A stretch of 64,000 bases of DNA from Myxococcales bacterium (GCA_016716835.1 JADJUW010000001.1:1632001-1696000); one strand, 5' to 3'. Positions 1-9,645 are shown, counted from the stretch's first letter. The notes: generated by a model not told the origin, from the letters alone. Program-made: numbers and translations.

Positions 1-1
1 C

Positions 2-652
2 GCCGCCCTGCCTGCCAACATCGAACCGACCAAGCGCGACATCGCCCGCCTCGAGGCCGGCCTCGCCGCCGAAACCGCGCGGCTCGCCGAACACGACAAG
101 TGGAAGGCCGAGCAATCCGCGCTCATCGCCCGCGAAAACGAGGCACTCGGGCAGGCGCGCGCCAAGCTCAACGCCTCGCGCAACACCAAAGAGTACGCGG
201 CGGCCACGCGCGAAATCGATTTCAAGCGCAAGTCGATTTCTGATCGCGACGCCGAGCTGCGCAAGATGGCGGAGGCCTCGATGGCCTCGGCCGCGCTGAC
301 CGCGCAACGCACCAAAGACATCGAAGCCCTCAAGGCGCAAATCGCCGACGAAGAAGCCGAGATCAACGCCAAGATCGCCAAGCTCCGCGAGGAAATGACC
401 GAAAGCCTGGCCGCGCGCGACGCGCTGCGCTCACAAGTGCCGGCCGACTTGCTCAAGACATATTCAGACATCGCCTCGCGCAAGGGCACGGCGATGGCAG
501 CGATCGAGAAGGCGACGTGCCGTGGCTGTCACATGGGGATTCCCCCGCAACTCGCGAACATTGTCGCCCGCATGGAAAGCATCGAATCTTGCCCGCGCTG
601 CCGCCGCATGATCTATCGCAAAGAAATGCTCGAGCAGCCGTCGGCAACGTAG
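2..652 (+). CDS. Coiled-coil / C4 zinc-ribbon protein, 5'-truncated
   Basis: The reading frame is open from the first bases of the window, so the N-terminus lies upstream; 216 residues are visible. The visible part starts as a long Ala/Glu/Lys/Arg-rich helical hairpin that includes the family-typical stretch ASRNTKEYAAATREIDFKRK. It ends in a zinc ribbon with two CxxC knuckles (CRGC and CPRC, about 22 residues apart) and a conserved ...RMIYR... tail. This is the architecture of the bacterial 'zf-RING_7 / CT398-like' family, thought to be a nucleic-acid or protein adaptor of unsettled function. An internal ATG at 266 could be mistaken for the start, but coding continues above it. RNase P RNA follows on the opposite strand. 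Confidence 0.85.
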   Translation, partial: AALPANIEPTKRDIARLEAGLAAETARLAEHDKWKAEQSALIARENEALGQARAKLNASRNTKEYAAATREIDFKRKSISDRDAELRKMAEASMASAALTAQRTKDIEALKAQIADEEAEINAKIAKLREEMTESLAARDALRSQVPADLLKTYSDIASRKGTAMAAIEKATCRGCHMGIPPQLANIVARMESIESCPRCRRMIYRKEMLEQPSAT

Positions 653-672
653 TGCTGCTACCTTAAAAAAGT

Positions 673-1047
<375 letters not shown>

Positions 1048-1133
1048 GCCCTTCTCTACCCCAGAGCAGGACGGGAGGGAAGCTTAGGCTAGCGAATCAT
1101 TCTCACGGCCCCGGCGCGCCGCGCACGCGTCGG

Positions 1134-1718
1134 TTATTGCTGGCAAATCGGCACGCCAGCACAGTCGGGGTCGGCGCAATCGATCATGCTGTCGAAGTCG
1201 TTGTCGATGAAATCGTCGCATAGCTCGACGGCGCAAAACGGGCTGCCGGTGCAAAATGGGTCATCGCAATCGATGGCGGTGTTGTTGTCGTCGTCGATGC
1301 CATTGCTGCAGTTCTCTTGCGGTGGAGCCTGGCAGATCGCGTCTGCCGCGCAATCGGTATCGTCACAGTCGGTGTCGCCGTCTTCATCATCGTCAATGGC
1401 GTTGGTGCAATTCGCCTCCCCGGCAGCCTGACAAGCCTCGTCTTGGCTGCAATCGGAATCGTTGCAGTCTGCTTGCCCGTCGCCATCTTCATCGCCCACC
1501 ACCGTGCAGTCCTCGGCGGCGCATATGGCAAGGTTTTGGCAACTGACGTCATTGCAGTCAATGGCACCATTCTTGTCATTATCAAGCCCGTCACTGCAGG
1601 CAGTCTCGGGGCCCGCATTCGGGCATCCAACCAGCATCGCGACGCCGAGCATTAGCCCGGCAAGGCCTCCCAGGCACGGAAGGAGTTTTGAACGCTTTGG
1701 TGTGGCTATTTTTTTCAC
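1134..1718 (-). CDS. Lipoprotein with five Asp/Asn/Cys-rich calcium-type repeats
   Basis: 194 residues from a GTG start. It begins with a basic/hydrophobic signal peptide and a lipobox (LVGC, Cys about 32), so it is probably a lipoprotein of the cell envelope. The rest is five imperfect repeats of about 30 residues following the pattern C-x-(D/N)-(G/A)-(I/L)-D-(N/D)-D-x(3-4)-x-D-C-x-D-x-x-C, each with four Cys or close to it and several acidic side chains. Such repeats resemble thrombospondin-type-3 / EF-like calcium loops and are common in surface lipoproteins of myxobacteria. Disulfides and Ca2+ binding are inferred. No enzymatic domain is present and the specific role is unknown. Confidence 0.75.
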   Translation of the reverse strand: MKKIATPKRSKLLPCLGGLAGLMLGVAMLVGCPNAGPETACSDGLDNDKNGAIDCNDVSCQNLAICAAEDCTVVGDEDGDGQADCNDSDCSQDEACQAAGEANCTNAIDDDEDGDTDCDDTDCAADAICQAPPQENCSNGIDDDNNTAIDCDDPFCTGSPFCAVELCDDFIDNDFDSMIDCADPDCAGVPICQQ

Positions 1719-1892
1719 AAATTCAATTGTCAGGTGGCCGCGCGCCGCTAGTCAAGCGAGCTGCGCGCGATTAGCGGGCTCTGGGGCCGCACGCGCGTCG
1801 GACATCTAGCGACAGGCGGACTCGCAAATCGCGGACCTTTAGGTGGCAACGTACGGCCCCGTGATTCAGGAGCCGCGCTCGTCGTTCTTCTG

Positions 1893-3086
1893 CTACTTGG
1901 CCTGCGCCCTAGTCGTGCGGCCCGTTGGGGTCGGGATGTAGTAACCGCGGGCATGCAACGTCGGGGCTGTGTTGGCCGCATCAACTGGAACAGCAAACGT
2001 TAAGGTGAGCACGTCGTGCTCGTACATACGGAAGGGCACGTGGTCCGCGATGCAATAGGCCGGAACGTCAGAGGCATCGTCGCTGGCGCGAGACGCGTGC
2101 CGACACGACGTCGGACGAATGATCGCGTCGTCGACCACAATGTAGACTTCGTCAAGCAGCGTCACCTCGCGTTTTTCCTCGCTAAGGCGAACGGTAACCG
2201 CACCATTGACGACGGCGCTGCGCCCGAGTGCCAGCGTTTGCAGCGCATAGGCTTGCTTGCCCCGCACGTTGCGCAAAATCTCGCCCATGCGAACTTGGCC
2301 GCCGTCCGCCGTCACGACGTCGACAAATGGGCAGGCGGCGAGCTCGTCGCAAACTTGGGTTGCCTTGGTATTAGCTCGTGTTGCTTCTTTGAATTGGCCG
2401 GTATGGTCTGGCTGGAAGATCACCTCCTGAAGCGCTACTGACTTTTTCTCCGGCATTTTCGCGCGATGGCAAGCGGCCCAGCCGTCCTCGACATAGCGAA
2501 GCGTTCCATCGCCGGCGAATTTGATGGCCCCGGGGCCATAGGAAGAGACCACGCCGCTAAACACGCGAACTAACGAGTCCCCTTGCGCGACGAAGAGCTG
2601 AAAATAGTTGGGCGGATCTTCTTCCTCGTCGACTGGAAGTCCCAGCAAAATTCCTTTGATTCCCTTTTGGGTGTCGAGCACGACAACCGTCAGACTGGCT
2701 TGCTTGCCCATCCAGTACTCACTAGCTTTGGAGGCCTCGGCCGTGCCGGCCAGGGCCCCCGCGGTTAGCGCACCATCGGCGCGGAGTTCGATTTTTTCGT
2801 CACCAGGTTTGCCGTCGAAGTCTGCGTTCACAGACAAGATGACCTTGCCCGTCGCCGGTGCGACCGCGGGATTGGTTGCGGCCGTGTCAGCCGTGGGCAC
2901 TGGGGGAGTCGGACTCCCGGTTGGACTGGGCTCGGCTGGAATATTGATGTTTTCCGACGCCTGTGGCCGCTTATCCTTGCAGCCTGTGGACATGCCTATC
3001 GCACCGGCCAATGCCAAGGGTGCGATGAGCAAGCTCAGCATGGCTTGCCGGTTGGCCTGCGGCCACGAACACGCAAATTTTTTCAT
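1893..3086 (-). CDS. Putative lipoprotein of unknown function
   Basis: 397 residues if started at the ATG at 3086, which directly precedes a signal peptide (MKKFACSW...) and has AGGGG just upstream; an in-frame codon 15 nt earlier is less likely. The signal ends in a lipobox-like MSTGC. A Pro/Thr/Ser/Ala-rich linker (about residues 40-75) leads into a globular region of about 300 residues with acidic segments (DFDGKPGDEKIEL, PVDEEEDPPN) and paired cysteines (CDELAACPF). The 'DFDGKPGDEKIEL' segment resembles FG-GAP/VCBS calcium motifs, but no repeat propeller is evident. I do not recognise the family. It lies in a run of minus-strand envelope genes. Confidence 0.7.
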   Translation of the reverse strand: MKKFACSWPQANRQAMLSLLIAPLALAGAIGMSTGCKDKRPQASENINIPAEPSPTGSPTPPVPTADTAATNPAVAPATGKVILSVNADFDGKPGDEKIELRADGALTAGALAGTAEASKASEYWMGKQASLTVVVLDTQKGIKGILLGLPVDEEEDPPNYFQLFVAQGDSLVRVFSGVVSSYGPGAIKFAGDGTLRYVEDGWAACHRAKMPEKKSVALQEVIFQPDHTGQFKEATRANTKATQVCDELAACPFVDVVTADGGQVRMGEILRNVRGKQAYALQTLALGRSAVVNGAVTVRLSEEKREVTLLDEVYIVVDDAIIRPTSCRHASRASDDASDVPAYCIADHVPFRMYEHDVLTLTFAVPVDAANTAPTLHARGYYIPTPTGRTTRAQAK

Positions 3087-3159
3087 GGCGCCCCTATACA
3101 CGAAAGCGATGGTTGCCCGCTACGACAGTTTTGCAACCGACTACCAATGCGGGGCAAAC

Positions 3160-3475
3160 TCACCCGCTACGCTGGGCGCATTTCACCAACGCCTTGCGCC
3201 AGCGAAAGCCGTAATAGCGCGGCACGAGATCAGGCCCAACGCGATAGCGGTAGGTTCGCTGGCGGGCAGCCGTTGGATAGCCGGCGCGGTCGCAGGCCTG
3301 GTGCGGACTTTCCCCATGCAACATGGTTCGCTTGTCAACCATCGAAATACCACCATTGCCGTCGCTGCGTCCGCTCCAAACTTCCTTGAGCCCTGGCTCG
3401 ACGCGAAATAGCTGGATCGTATACCCGTTGGGGAAGGGTCACTCCCGGGTCGAAATTCCATAGCCGTTTCAGATA
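3160..3475 (-). pseudogene. Decayed or frameshifted gene fragment
   Basis: Protein-like sequence runs through this interval but changes frame. From about 3475 one frame reads ...NYLKRLWNFDPGVTLPQ..., then another frame, open from 3438 to a stop at 3160, reads ...QLFRVEPGLKEVWSGRSDG and later RYRVGPDLVPRYYGFRWRK. The only ATG in the latter frame is internal (3342). The composition (aromatic and charged residues, few shadows of GC-rich codons) looks coding in both frames. It may be a remnant of an exported protein gene or an intact gene hit by small indels, one candidate being the C run at 3426-3431. I do not recognise the family. Confidence 0.4.
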
Positions 3476-3532
3476 GTTAACTAGGCTACTGCGTGATCAC
3501 GTTCTAGCGAAAGTGACTACGCAGTACCGGAT

Positions 3533-4723
3533 CTAACAACTGGTAATCACAAGCCAATCTGGCGCCTGGAGTGACCCTAGTGTTTCTCCCCCGCAATCCG
3601 CGGCGCGCCAGCGGATGGGCCAGCGCAGATCTCGCCACTGTCCAAGTTCGCGCGGCGATGGGACATTGCCGTTGATATCGAGGCCGGTGCCGAGTTGCAG
3701 CAAGCGGCCGCCACCGTCCGACTCCATGATGAATACGTTGTTGCCAAGCCAACCATAGCGGCCGCTCGGCGCCAGCGGCCCCACATCTAGTGTTGTCTCG
3801 GTGAGCGTATCGAACAGGGCCAGGGTCGCGACCGCATGGGCCTCGCAAATTTCGTGCGACCACTGCGCCAACAGCAGCCACCGTTTGTCGGGCGACCACG
3901 CCATGCCACGCGCATCGGCAAAGCGCTGCATGGGGAGGACGCGCGCGAGTTTCGGCAAGCGCAGCGCGCTCGCGGTGCCCCACTGGTCCCAATCGACTTC
4001 GACGTCGGCCACTGCCCCGCCGCCACGCTGCATCGTGGCGACGACATCGGGCGCGCCGCCGGCGATCACCCACAGCGGCGACGCGCCAGCAAGCGTCGCG
4101 CGCGTCGCTGCCGGAGGCGTCACCAGCTTTCGCTCTGACCATTGCGCCACGGCCAAGCGTTCGCGTGAACCTGTACGGCTTGCGATCCAAATCATCAGCG
4201 CCTCGTCGCCGTCGGGCTCGATCCGCGATGCGCCAAGTTCCACACGGTCGGCGTGGCCAAGCTCAATTTCATGGCGCTCGCCAGTCGCCAGCACGATGCG
4301 GCCAACGACGATCCCGGTGCGCGGGGCGCGGACATACACGACGACCGGTGCGGGGCCGTCGACGATCGCGGCGACAAGCAGCGCCGGCATTTCATCCGAA
4401 ATTCGGACAAAGCGCGCCGTCGCGGCATCGTACCCGAGCAGGGTGTCGCCGCCGAAAGGGCCACGTATGATCACCAGCCCTAGCCGCCGCGACAACGATC
4501 GCCACAACGCGGGCGGTGCGTTGGCTGGCATGAGCGGCCCCGCGCTCGCCGCCAGCGGCGACGCCTCGCCCAACCCGGGAGAGGTCGCCGGTACCGACGC
4601 GGCGCCCGCGTCTTGCTTTGGAGGGATGGGTGGTGCCCCGTCACGGCAACCGGGTATCAAGGCGCACAGGAGCGCGGCAACCCCCAGGATCCGCGCGGCT
4701 GCCTTGATTGCTGGAAGCCCCAC
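3533..4723 (-). CDS. Exported beta-propeller-like lipoprotein, unknown function
   Basis: 396 residues from a GTG at 4723, chosen because the signal peptide (about AIKAAARILGVAALLCALIPGC, lipobox IPGC) begins there; the frame stays open further up but would overlap typA. After a Pro/Ala-rich linker the protein shows repeated beta-rich segments with WD40/TolB-like phrases such as MAWSPDKRWLLLAQW and GRYGWLGNNVFIMESD, suggesting a six- or seven-bladed propeller. It is divergent from typA across roughly 130 bp. The function is unknown; a role as a periplasmic binding or scaffold protein is only inference. Confidence 0.65.
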   Translation of the reverse strand: MGLPAIKAAARILGVAALLCALIPGCRDGAPPIPPKQDAGAASVPATSPGLGEASPLAASAGPLMPANAPPALWRSLSRRLGLVIIRGPFGGDTLLGYDAATARFVRISDEMPALLVAAIVDGPAPVVVYVRAPRTGIVVGRIVLATGERHEIELGHADRVELGASRIEPDGDEALMIWIASRTGSRERLAVAQWSERKLVTPPAATRATLAGASPLWVIAGGAPDVVATMQRGGGAVADVEVDWDQWGTASALRLPKLARVLPMQRFADARGMAWSPDKRWLLLAQWSHEICEAHAVATLALFDTLTETTLDVGPLAPSGRYGWLGNNVFIMESDGGGRLLQLGTGLDINGNVPSPRELGQWRDLRWPIRWRAADCGGETLGSLQAPDWLVITSC

Positions 4724-4854
4724 GACGGCATCCTGCCGCGCTTGTCCACACCAAGCAATATCTCTAACTAGCGAACATGATGGAACAATGCGCCGCGTTG
4801 TAAAACTCCAGAAAGACTGGTATAGGGCGAGCCTCCCACGTCCTCGGAACTCGC

Positions 4855-6717
4855 ATGACCCAAACTTCGCCTGATTCGTCTTCAAGCCCCGCCTTCCGCA
4901 ATATTGCCATCATCGCACACGTCGATCATGGCAAGACCACGTTGGTCGATGGCCTCCTCAAGCAGGCCGGCAACTTTCGCACCGGCGAAGTGGTGTCGGA
5001 GCGCGCCATGGACTCCAACGACCTTGAGCGCGAGCGCGGGATTACGATCTTGTCGAAGTGCACCTCGGTCACCTGGAAAGGCGTCCGCATCAATCTCGTC
5101 GACACCCCGGGCCACGCCGACTTCGGCGGTGAAGTTGAGCGCGTGCTCGGCATGGTCGACTGCGTGCTCTTGGTGGTCGATGCCTATGAAGGTCCAATGC
5201 CACAAACGCGGTTCGTGACGCAAAAGGCGTTTGAGATGGGCCTGGCGCCTATTCTCGTCGTCAACAAGATCGATCGCACGGGCGTCGAGCCCGAGGCGAC
5301 GGTCGATGGCGTGTTCGACCTCTTCGTTGCGCTGGGCGCGTCAGAAAAACAACTCGACTTCCCGGTGATCTACGCCTCGGGCCGCCAAGGCTGGGCGATC
5401 AACAAGCTCGGCGACGAGCAAAAAGACCTCGGGCCCCTGCTCGACCTCATTATCGACAAGGTGCCGCCGCCGACCGCCGACGGCCACAGCGATCTCTGCA
5501 TGCAAGTCGCCACCCTCGACTACGACGATTTCCTGGGCTTTATGGCCATCGGCCGCGTGCGCTCGGGCAAGACCAAGGTTGGCGATCGCGTGTTGCTGGC
5601 GCACCGCGATGGCAAAAAAGAAGAATTCCGCGTGCAAAAGGTGCTGGGCTTTCAAGGCCTCAAGCGCTTTGAGCTCGCCGAGGCCGTGGCAGGTGACATC
5701 GTCGCCATCACCGGCATGAGCGAGCTCAATGTTGGCGAGACCATTACGTCGATCCAGAACCCGCGCATTCTGCCGTTGCTCACCGTCGACGCGCCGACCA
5801 TCACCATGACCTTTCGGGTCAATGACGGCCCGTTTGCCGGCAAAGAAGGCAAGTACGTCACCTCGCGCAACATCCGCGATCGCCTGATGCGCGAGATCAA
5901 GAGCAACGTCGCCTTGCGCGTCGAAGAGGCCGAAGACTCGGGCTCGGCCTTTCGCGTTTCGGGTCGTGGCGAGCTGCATCTCTCGGTGCTCATTGAAACC
6001 ATGCGCCGCGAAGGCTATGAGCTGTGTGTTTCGCAGCCACGCGTCATTACGCAGACCGCCGCGGACGGCTCGCTGCTTGAGCCGTATGAGCTCGCAACCA
6101 TCGATCTTGAAGAGACCTATCAAGGCGCCGTCATCGAAGAGCTCGGCCGCCGCTTGGGCATCATGCAAGACATGCGGCCATCGAGCACGGGCCGCACCCG
6201 GCTTGAATACAAGATTCCAGCGCGCGGCCTCATTGGCTATCGCTCGCAGTTCATGACCGACACCCGCGGCACCGGCGTGCTCTACACGCAGTTTCTCGAG
6301 TACGGCCCGTGGGGAGGCCCGATCCGCACCCGCGCCAACGGCGTGCTGATCTCGCAAGACCCTGGCGAGTCCAATGCCTACGCGCTGTTTAGCTTGCAAG
6401 AGCGCGGCGTCATGTTTGTCGGCCCAGGCGTGCCGAATTACGGTGGCATGATCGTCGGCATCCATGCCCGCGACAACGACTTGGTGGTTAATCCCAACAA
6501 GGCCAAGAAGCTCAACAACATCCGCACCACGGCCGCCGATGAAAAGCTCATCTTGGTGCCACCAAAGCCGATGTCGCTCGAATACGCGCTCGAGTTCATC
6601 AACGACGACGAGCTGGTGGAAGTGACGCCCAAGTCGCTGCGCCTGCGCAAGGCCATCCTCGACCACAACGAGCGCAAGCGCTTCGAGAAGAAGCCTGCCG
6701 CGGTGCTAGAAGACTGA
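4855..6717 (+). CDS. typA: Ribosome-associated translational GTPase TypA/BipA
   Basis: 620 residues, close to the usual 600-620 of the family. All GTPase motifs are visible: G1 AHVDHGKTT at 21-29, the G2 region ending ERERGITI, G3 DTPGH at 83-87, G4 NKID near 138 and a G5-like SGRQG. Domain II and the EF-G-like C-terminal domains follow, with the typical YKIPARGLIGYRSQF segment near 450 and the C-terminal domain ending in RKAILDHNERKR. TypA binds the 70S ribosome and assists ribosome assembly and translation under cold or stress. It stands alone on the plus strand. Confidence 0.97.
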   Translation: MTQTSPDSSSSPAFRNIAIIAHVDHGKTTLVDGLLKQAGNFRTGEVVSERAMDSNDLERERGITILSKCTSVTWKGVRINLVDTPGHADFGGEVERVLGMVDCVLLVVDAYEGPMPQTRFVTQKAFEMGLAPILVVNKIDRTGVEPEATVDGVFDLFVALGASEKQLDFPVIYASGRQGWAINKLGDEQKDLGPLLDLIIDKVPPPTADGHSDLCMQVATLDYDDFLGFMAIGRVRSGKTKVGDRVLLAHRDGKKEEFRVQKVLGFQGLKRFELAEAVAGDIVAITGMSELNVGETITSIQNPRILPLLTVDAPTITMTFRVNDGPFAGKEGKYVTSRNIRDRLMREIKSNVALRVEEAEDSGSAFRVSGRGELHLSVLIETMRREGYELCVSQPRVITQTAADGSLLEPYELATIDLEETYQGAVIEELGRRLGIMQDMRPSSTGRTRLEYKIPARGLIGYRSQFMTDTRGTGVLYTQFLEYGPWGGPIRTRANGVLISQDPGESNAYALFSLQERGVMFVGPGVPNYGGMIVGIHARDNDLVVNPNKAKKLNNIRTTAADEKLILVPPKPMSLEYALEFINDDELVEVTPKSLRLRKAILDHNERKRFEKKPAAVLED

Positions 6718-6737
6718 GAATTTAAAAGGGCCCAGGA

Positions 6738-7343
6738 ATGGCCACGTGTATTTGTTCCATCATTGAGACAAGCGACACAAGCCGCGCACCCGAGGTTCTG
6801 ACTCGGTACGGCATTGTCGTGCACAACGTTGCCAAGCGCATGCTCATTGTTCATGAGCCAAGACTGGGACATCTCGGCATGCCGACGTACGCGCGTGCGC
6901 TTTCGCGTGACCTGGCTTGCGACGTGCTGTCATTTGCAATCCAAACGACGGCCTCGTGTGAAATCATTGAGCACTGGAGCAATGGTGAGCTGCTACGGCG
7001 CATGGAAGCCGCCGATGGCCCTTTTGGCGCCATCGAAGGCACGCAACAAACCTGGGAGCCTGGCTATTTTTTCTACCCGGGTGCCGAAGATGATTTCGAC
7101 GACGAGGCCGACCTCGAACGGTTTCGCGAAGCCGTTGCCGCGGATGCTCCATCACAGGTGTTGGACATCATTTACGCGGGTAGCATGAATCGACTGACGG
7201 CGCTGCTTCAACTTAAGGGCCTTGCGCTAGACCAGCCGCATGGCACCCTTACGCCCCCCAAATCGAAGGCCAAGTTGTGGCTATGGGTGTTCATTCTGGT
7301 ACTCGCAGGTGCATTTATTGCTGGCCTACTAGGGGGTAGGTAG
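6738..7343 (+). CDS. Unknown protein with C-terminal membrane anchor
   Basis: 201 residues, starting 20 bp after typA with AGGA just before the ATG. The first 175 residues look cytosolic: an N-terminal CIC motif, several conserved-looking aromatic/acidic blocks (WEPGYFFYPG, DDFDDEADLERF) and no signal peptide. The last 25 residues form a single hydrophobic span after a lysine patch (KSKAKLWLWVFILVLAGAF), giving a tail-anchored topology. I do not recognise the family. Spacing suggests it could be co-transcribed with typA. Confidence 0.6.
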   Translation: MATCICSIIETSDTSRAPEVLTRYGIVVHNVAKRMLIVHEPRLGHLGMPTYARALSRDLACDVLSFAIQTTASCEIIEHWSNGELLRRMEAADGPFGAIEGTQQTWEPGYFFYPGAEDDFDDEADLERFREAVAADAPSQVLDIIYAGSMNRLTALLQLKGLALDQPHGTLTPPKSKAKLWLWVFILVLAGAFIAGLLGGR

Positions 7344-7413
7344 ACATGCAATCGCTGGTCACGGAGCTCACAGGTTGACAATCCGTGCGCCGATTTGCGA
7401 TGTTCCTCCGCAC

Positions 7414-7599
7414 ATGAAAAAAGATAAAAAGTTAAGTTTGCGTCGGCTGGCCATCTCGGAGTTGCACGCAATCCAAGGCGCCGCCGGAAGCTATTACGCC
7501 TGCGCAGTTGAATCAACGGCGTCGCCCTGTGGCCCAACCCGGTGGAATTGCGAGCCCCAAGGCTCGCTAGGTGAACCTGGCGCCAAAGCGACTACCTAG
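7414..7599 (+). CDS. Putative RiPP (lanthipeptide-like) precursor peptide
   Basis: 61 residues from the ATG at 7414; an upstream in-frame TTG at 7375 gives a less convincing start. The N-terminal half, MKKDKKLSLRRLAISELHAI followed by QGAAG, matches the pattern of class I lanthipeptide-type leaders: a Lys-rich start, KLxL box, Ile/Leu spaced helix, then a Gly/Ala double-glycine-like cleavage site. The C-terminal half (from SYYACAV) contains three Cys and many Ser/Thr and ends GEPGAKATT, a plausible core for Cys-Ser/Thr cross-linking. No LanB/C, radical-SAM or ABC exporter gene lies within several kb, so this would be an orphan precursor. Function is inference from pattern only. Confidence 0.5.
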   Translation: MKKDKKLSLRRLAISELHAIQGAAGSYYACAVESTASPCGPTRWNCEPQGSLGEPGAKATT

Positions 7600-7803
7600 A
7601 ACGGCGGCTTGCTGAAAGTGCCGTGGAAATACGGCCCCGGGTTGAGCGGAAACCAATGTTTCCGCAGGCCCAAGCAGATCTAAGCACGCGTGCACTCGTT
7701 TCGTCTGTCTACTTTGCAAATCTGCAAACCCGGGTCGGGAAGCCGGGTCGGGAAACCGATAAAATCTCTTGGCAATACCAGCCTGCATTGATATGGCCGG
7801 CCC

Positions 7804-8993
7804 ATGGCCACCTGCGCAATCCACTCAATGCAGCCGGCGTTTGGTCCCTGTCAAACCTGTCACAAGCAGTTTTGTCAGCCGTGCCTTTCATTTGGCATAG
7901 CGCGCACCTGCGGGGCTTGCTATGTCGCGTCCAAGCGGGGGCGCCAACGCCTGTTGCTCACCATTGGCGTGGTCGGCGTGGCCGGCATCATCGCGCTGGG
8001 CATATATGGCAAGCTGCGCAGCGACGCCCTCGAAGCCAGCCAAAAGGCCAAGGCGGCCGCAGAAGCCCGCATGGCGGCGGAGCCTGGGGACCTGCGCATC
8101 GCCAAGCGCAACCTCGCGGCCAATCCATGCGACTACCAGGAGGCGCTCGCCGTCGTCGACCAGTACCAAGCCATTGGCCGTCACGAGGAGGCCATCGCGG
8201 TGGTGGAGCAATGGAAACCGAGTTGCGGCGCACCAGGTGTGCTCACGTGGCGTAAAATGGGCTCGCAAAAGCGCTGCAGCAATTTGACGCAGCCATCGCC
8301 ACCGGCAGCGCGCTTATCGCCAGCAATCCCGCGGACTCTGACTTTTGGTGGTGGCGCGCCGAAGTGTTGCATCAAGCCAATTTGGCGGCGGCGGTCGCGG
8401 ATTTCCGTCAAGCCATCGCAAACATGGGCGATAGGGGCCGCGCTAACCTTTCTGTGGGCATGCTGGTGGAGGTTGCCGAGAAATCCGCCCATGCGTGCGA
8501 TGCGCTCTTTGCCATGAACTACTTCCTCAAGGTCCAGCATGGCCAGCTTGACCAAAATTCTTACCGCGCCTATCAAGCGATACTTTTTGGCAAGACGTGC
8601 AGCGAGTACGCTGTTGGCACCAGCGCGACCATTGGTCCGGTCGCAAACAAGCCAGGAAAATTTGGCCGCGTCGTAATAGGCACCCACAAGCTCATGGCGC
8701 AAATCGATGAAAAAGCCGGCACCTCCGCCATAACGATAGATAAGGCGCTCGAGCTGGGCCTTGCCCTCACGGAAACCCAATTGGAAGGCCTGGCGCTTGG
8801 CGAGCTAGTGCGCGGCCCGCTGGCTACCGTGCCCGAGTTGCGGCTTGGCGACCTGGTCCTAAAAAACGTTGACGTCATCGTGATCGACACGCTGGCCAAT
8901 CAGGCGGAGCTCGTGCTCGGCTTCAATGCGCTGTGGCGGCTGCAGCCAGCGGCCAGAGGCGACAAGGTTGTGCTTACGCCGTGGAAGCTCTAG
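7804..8993 (+). pseudogene. Zinc-knuckle / TM / TPR / retropepsin-like protein, frameshifted as read
   Basis: Two overlapping frames make one protein of about 397 residues. The first frame (from ATG 7804) gives a Cys-rich N-terminus (CQTCHKQFCQPC, CGACY), one membrane span (about residues 50-68, LLLTIGVVGVAGIIALGIYG) and TPR-like helices. The second frame runs from about 8258 to 8993 and continues the TPR-like helices (ALQQFDAAIATGSALIASN). It ends in a retropepsin-like fold (QIDEKAGTSAITID, then LRLGDLVLKNVDVIV and LVLGFNALWRL). The switch is at the A run 8254-8257; one extra A would restore TWRKNGLAKALQQFD. The usual DTGA/DSGA active-site motif reads DEKAGTS here, so proteolytic activity is doubtful. 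Confidence 0.6.
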
Positions 8994-9225
8994 CGTTTGG
9001 CTTGTCGGCCACGCCCCAATTTCTTCAACACACCCTTGCGGCTCGCTCGACGCGTGGACAGGTTGTCAAAATCAAGATCCCGAAAATCCGCCCCCAAGTT
9101 CGAGGGCAATACAAATTTCCGTATCCAACGAAAACAACCGCTGCCATATAGCAGAGCGATGGAATCTAACGCACGAGTGCCAAATCTGCATAGACGCGGC
9201 AAATATCCGATGTTAAGGAGCCACT

Positions 9226-9645
9226 GTGACTAATCTGCAATTGCGATGCACTGCGACCATGCTCGCGGCCTATGTAGCCCTTACGATATTGATGATCGCC
9301 GGGCTGCAGGCACTTCTACCTTCCTTATATGTTGCGCTAGTCGGTAAAATAACAAAGTTCTTGTTGCCATTATCAGCTGGCCTCACTGCGGGCTTACGTT
9401 ACCACCAGCTCGGCCGTCGGGACCGAATCCTCTCCATCGTCGTATTTGCATTGCTGGTGAACGCAGGGTGGGCGCTATTTTCCCTATTCCCCGACAAGCT
9501 AGCCAAGGCACCCATGCTCTTTGTCATTGGGTTACCTCTTTACGCGCTGTTTGCCGTTTGGGCGTACCTCGGATTTTCAATTGGTGAGCGCATCCGATGG
9601 GCACAAGAGCAGAACCGTGACGAGGATGGGACGGACGCCTCATGA
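9226..9645 (+). CDS. Small integral membrane protein, unknown
   Basis: 139 residues from a GTG preceded at good spacing by AAGGAG (9215-9220), which fixes the start. Four hydrophobic spans are visible (about 10-30, 38-57, 66-86 and 95-118), then a charged cytosolic tail (GERIRWAQEQNRDEDGTD). Base composition is visibly lower in GC than its neighbours. The family is not recognised. A small overlapping reading frame follows by a 4-nt ATGA overlap. Confidence 0.65.
   Translation: MTNLQLRCTATMLAAYVALTILMIAGLQALLPSLYVALVGKITKFLLPLSAGLTAGLRYHQLGRRDRILSIVVFALLVNAGWALFSLFPDKLAKAPMLFVIGLPLYALFAVWAYLGFSIGERIRWAQEQNRDEDGTDAS

Noticed and set aside
5341..6666. 441-codon frame antisense to typA
   Set aside because: Shadow of typA; His/Ala/Val-rich composition without domains.
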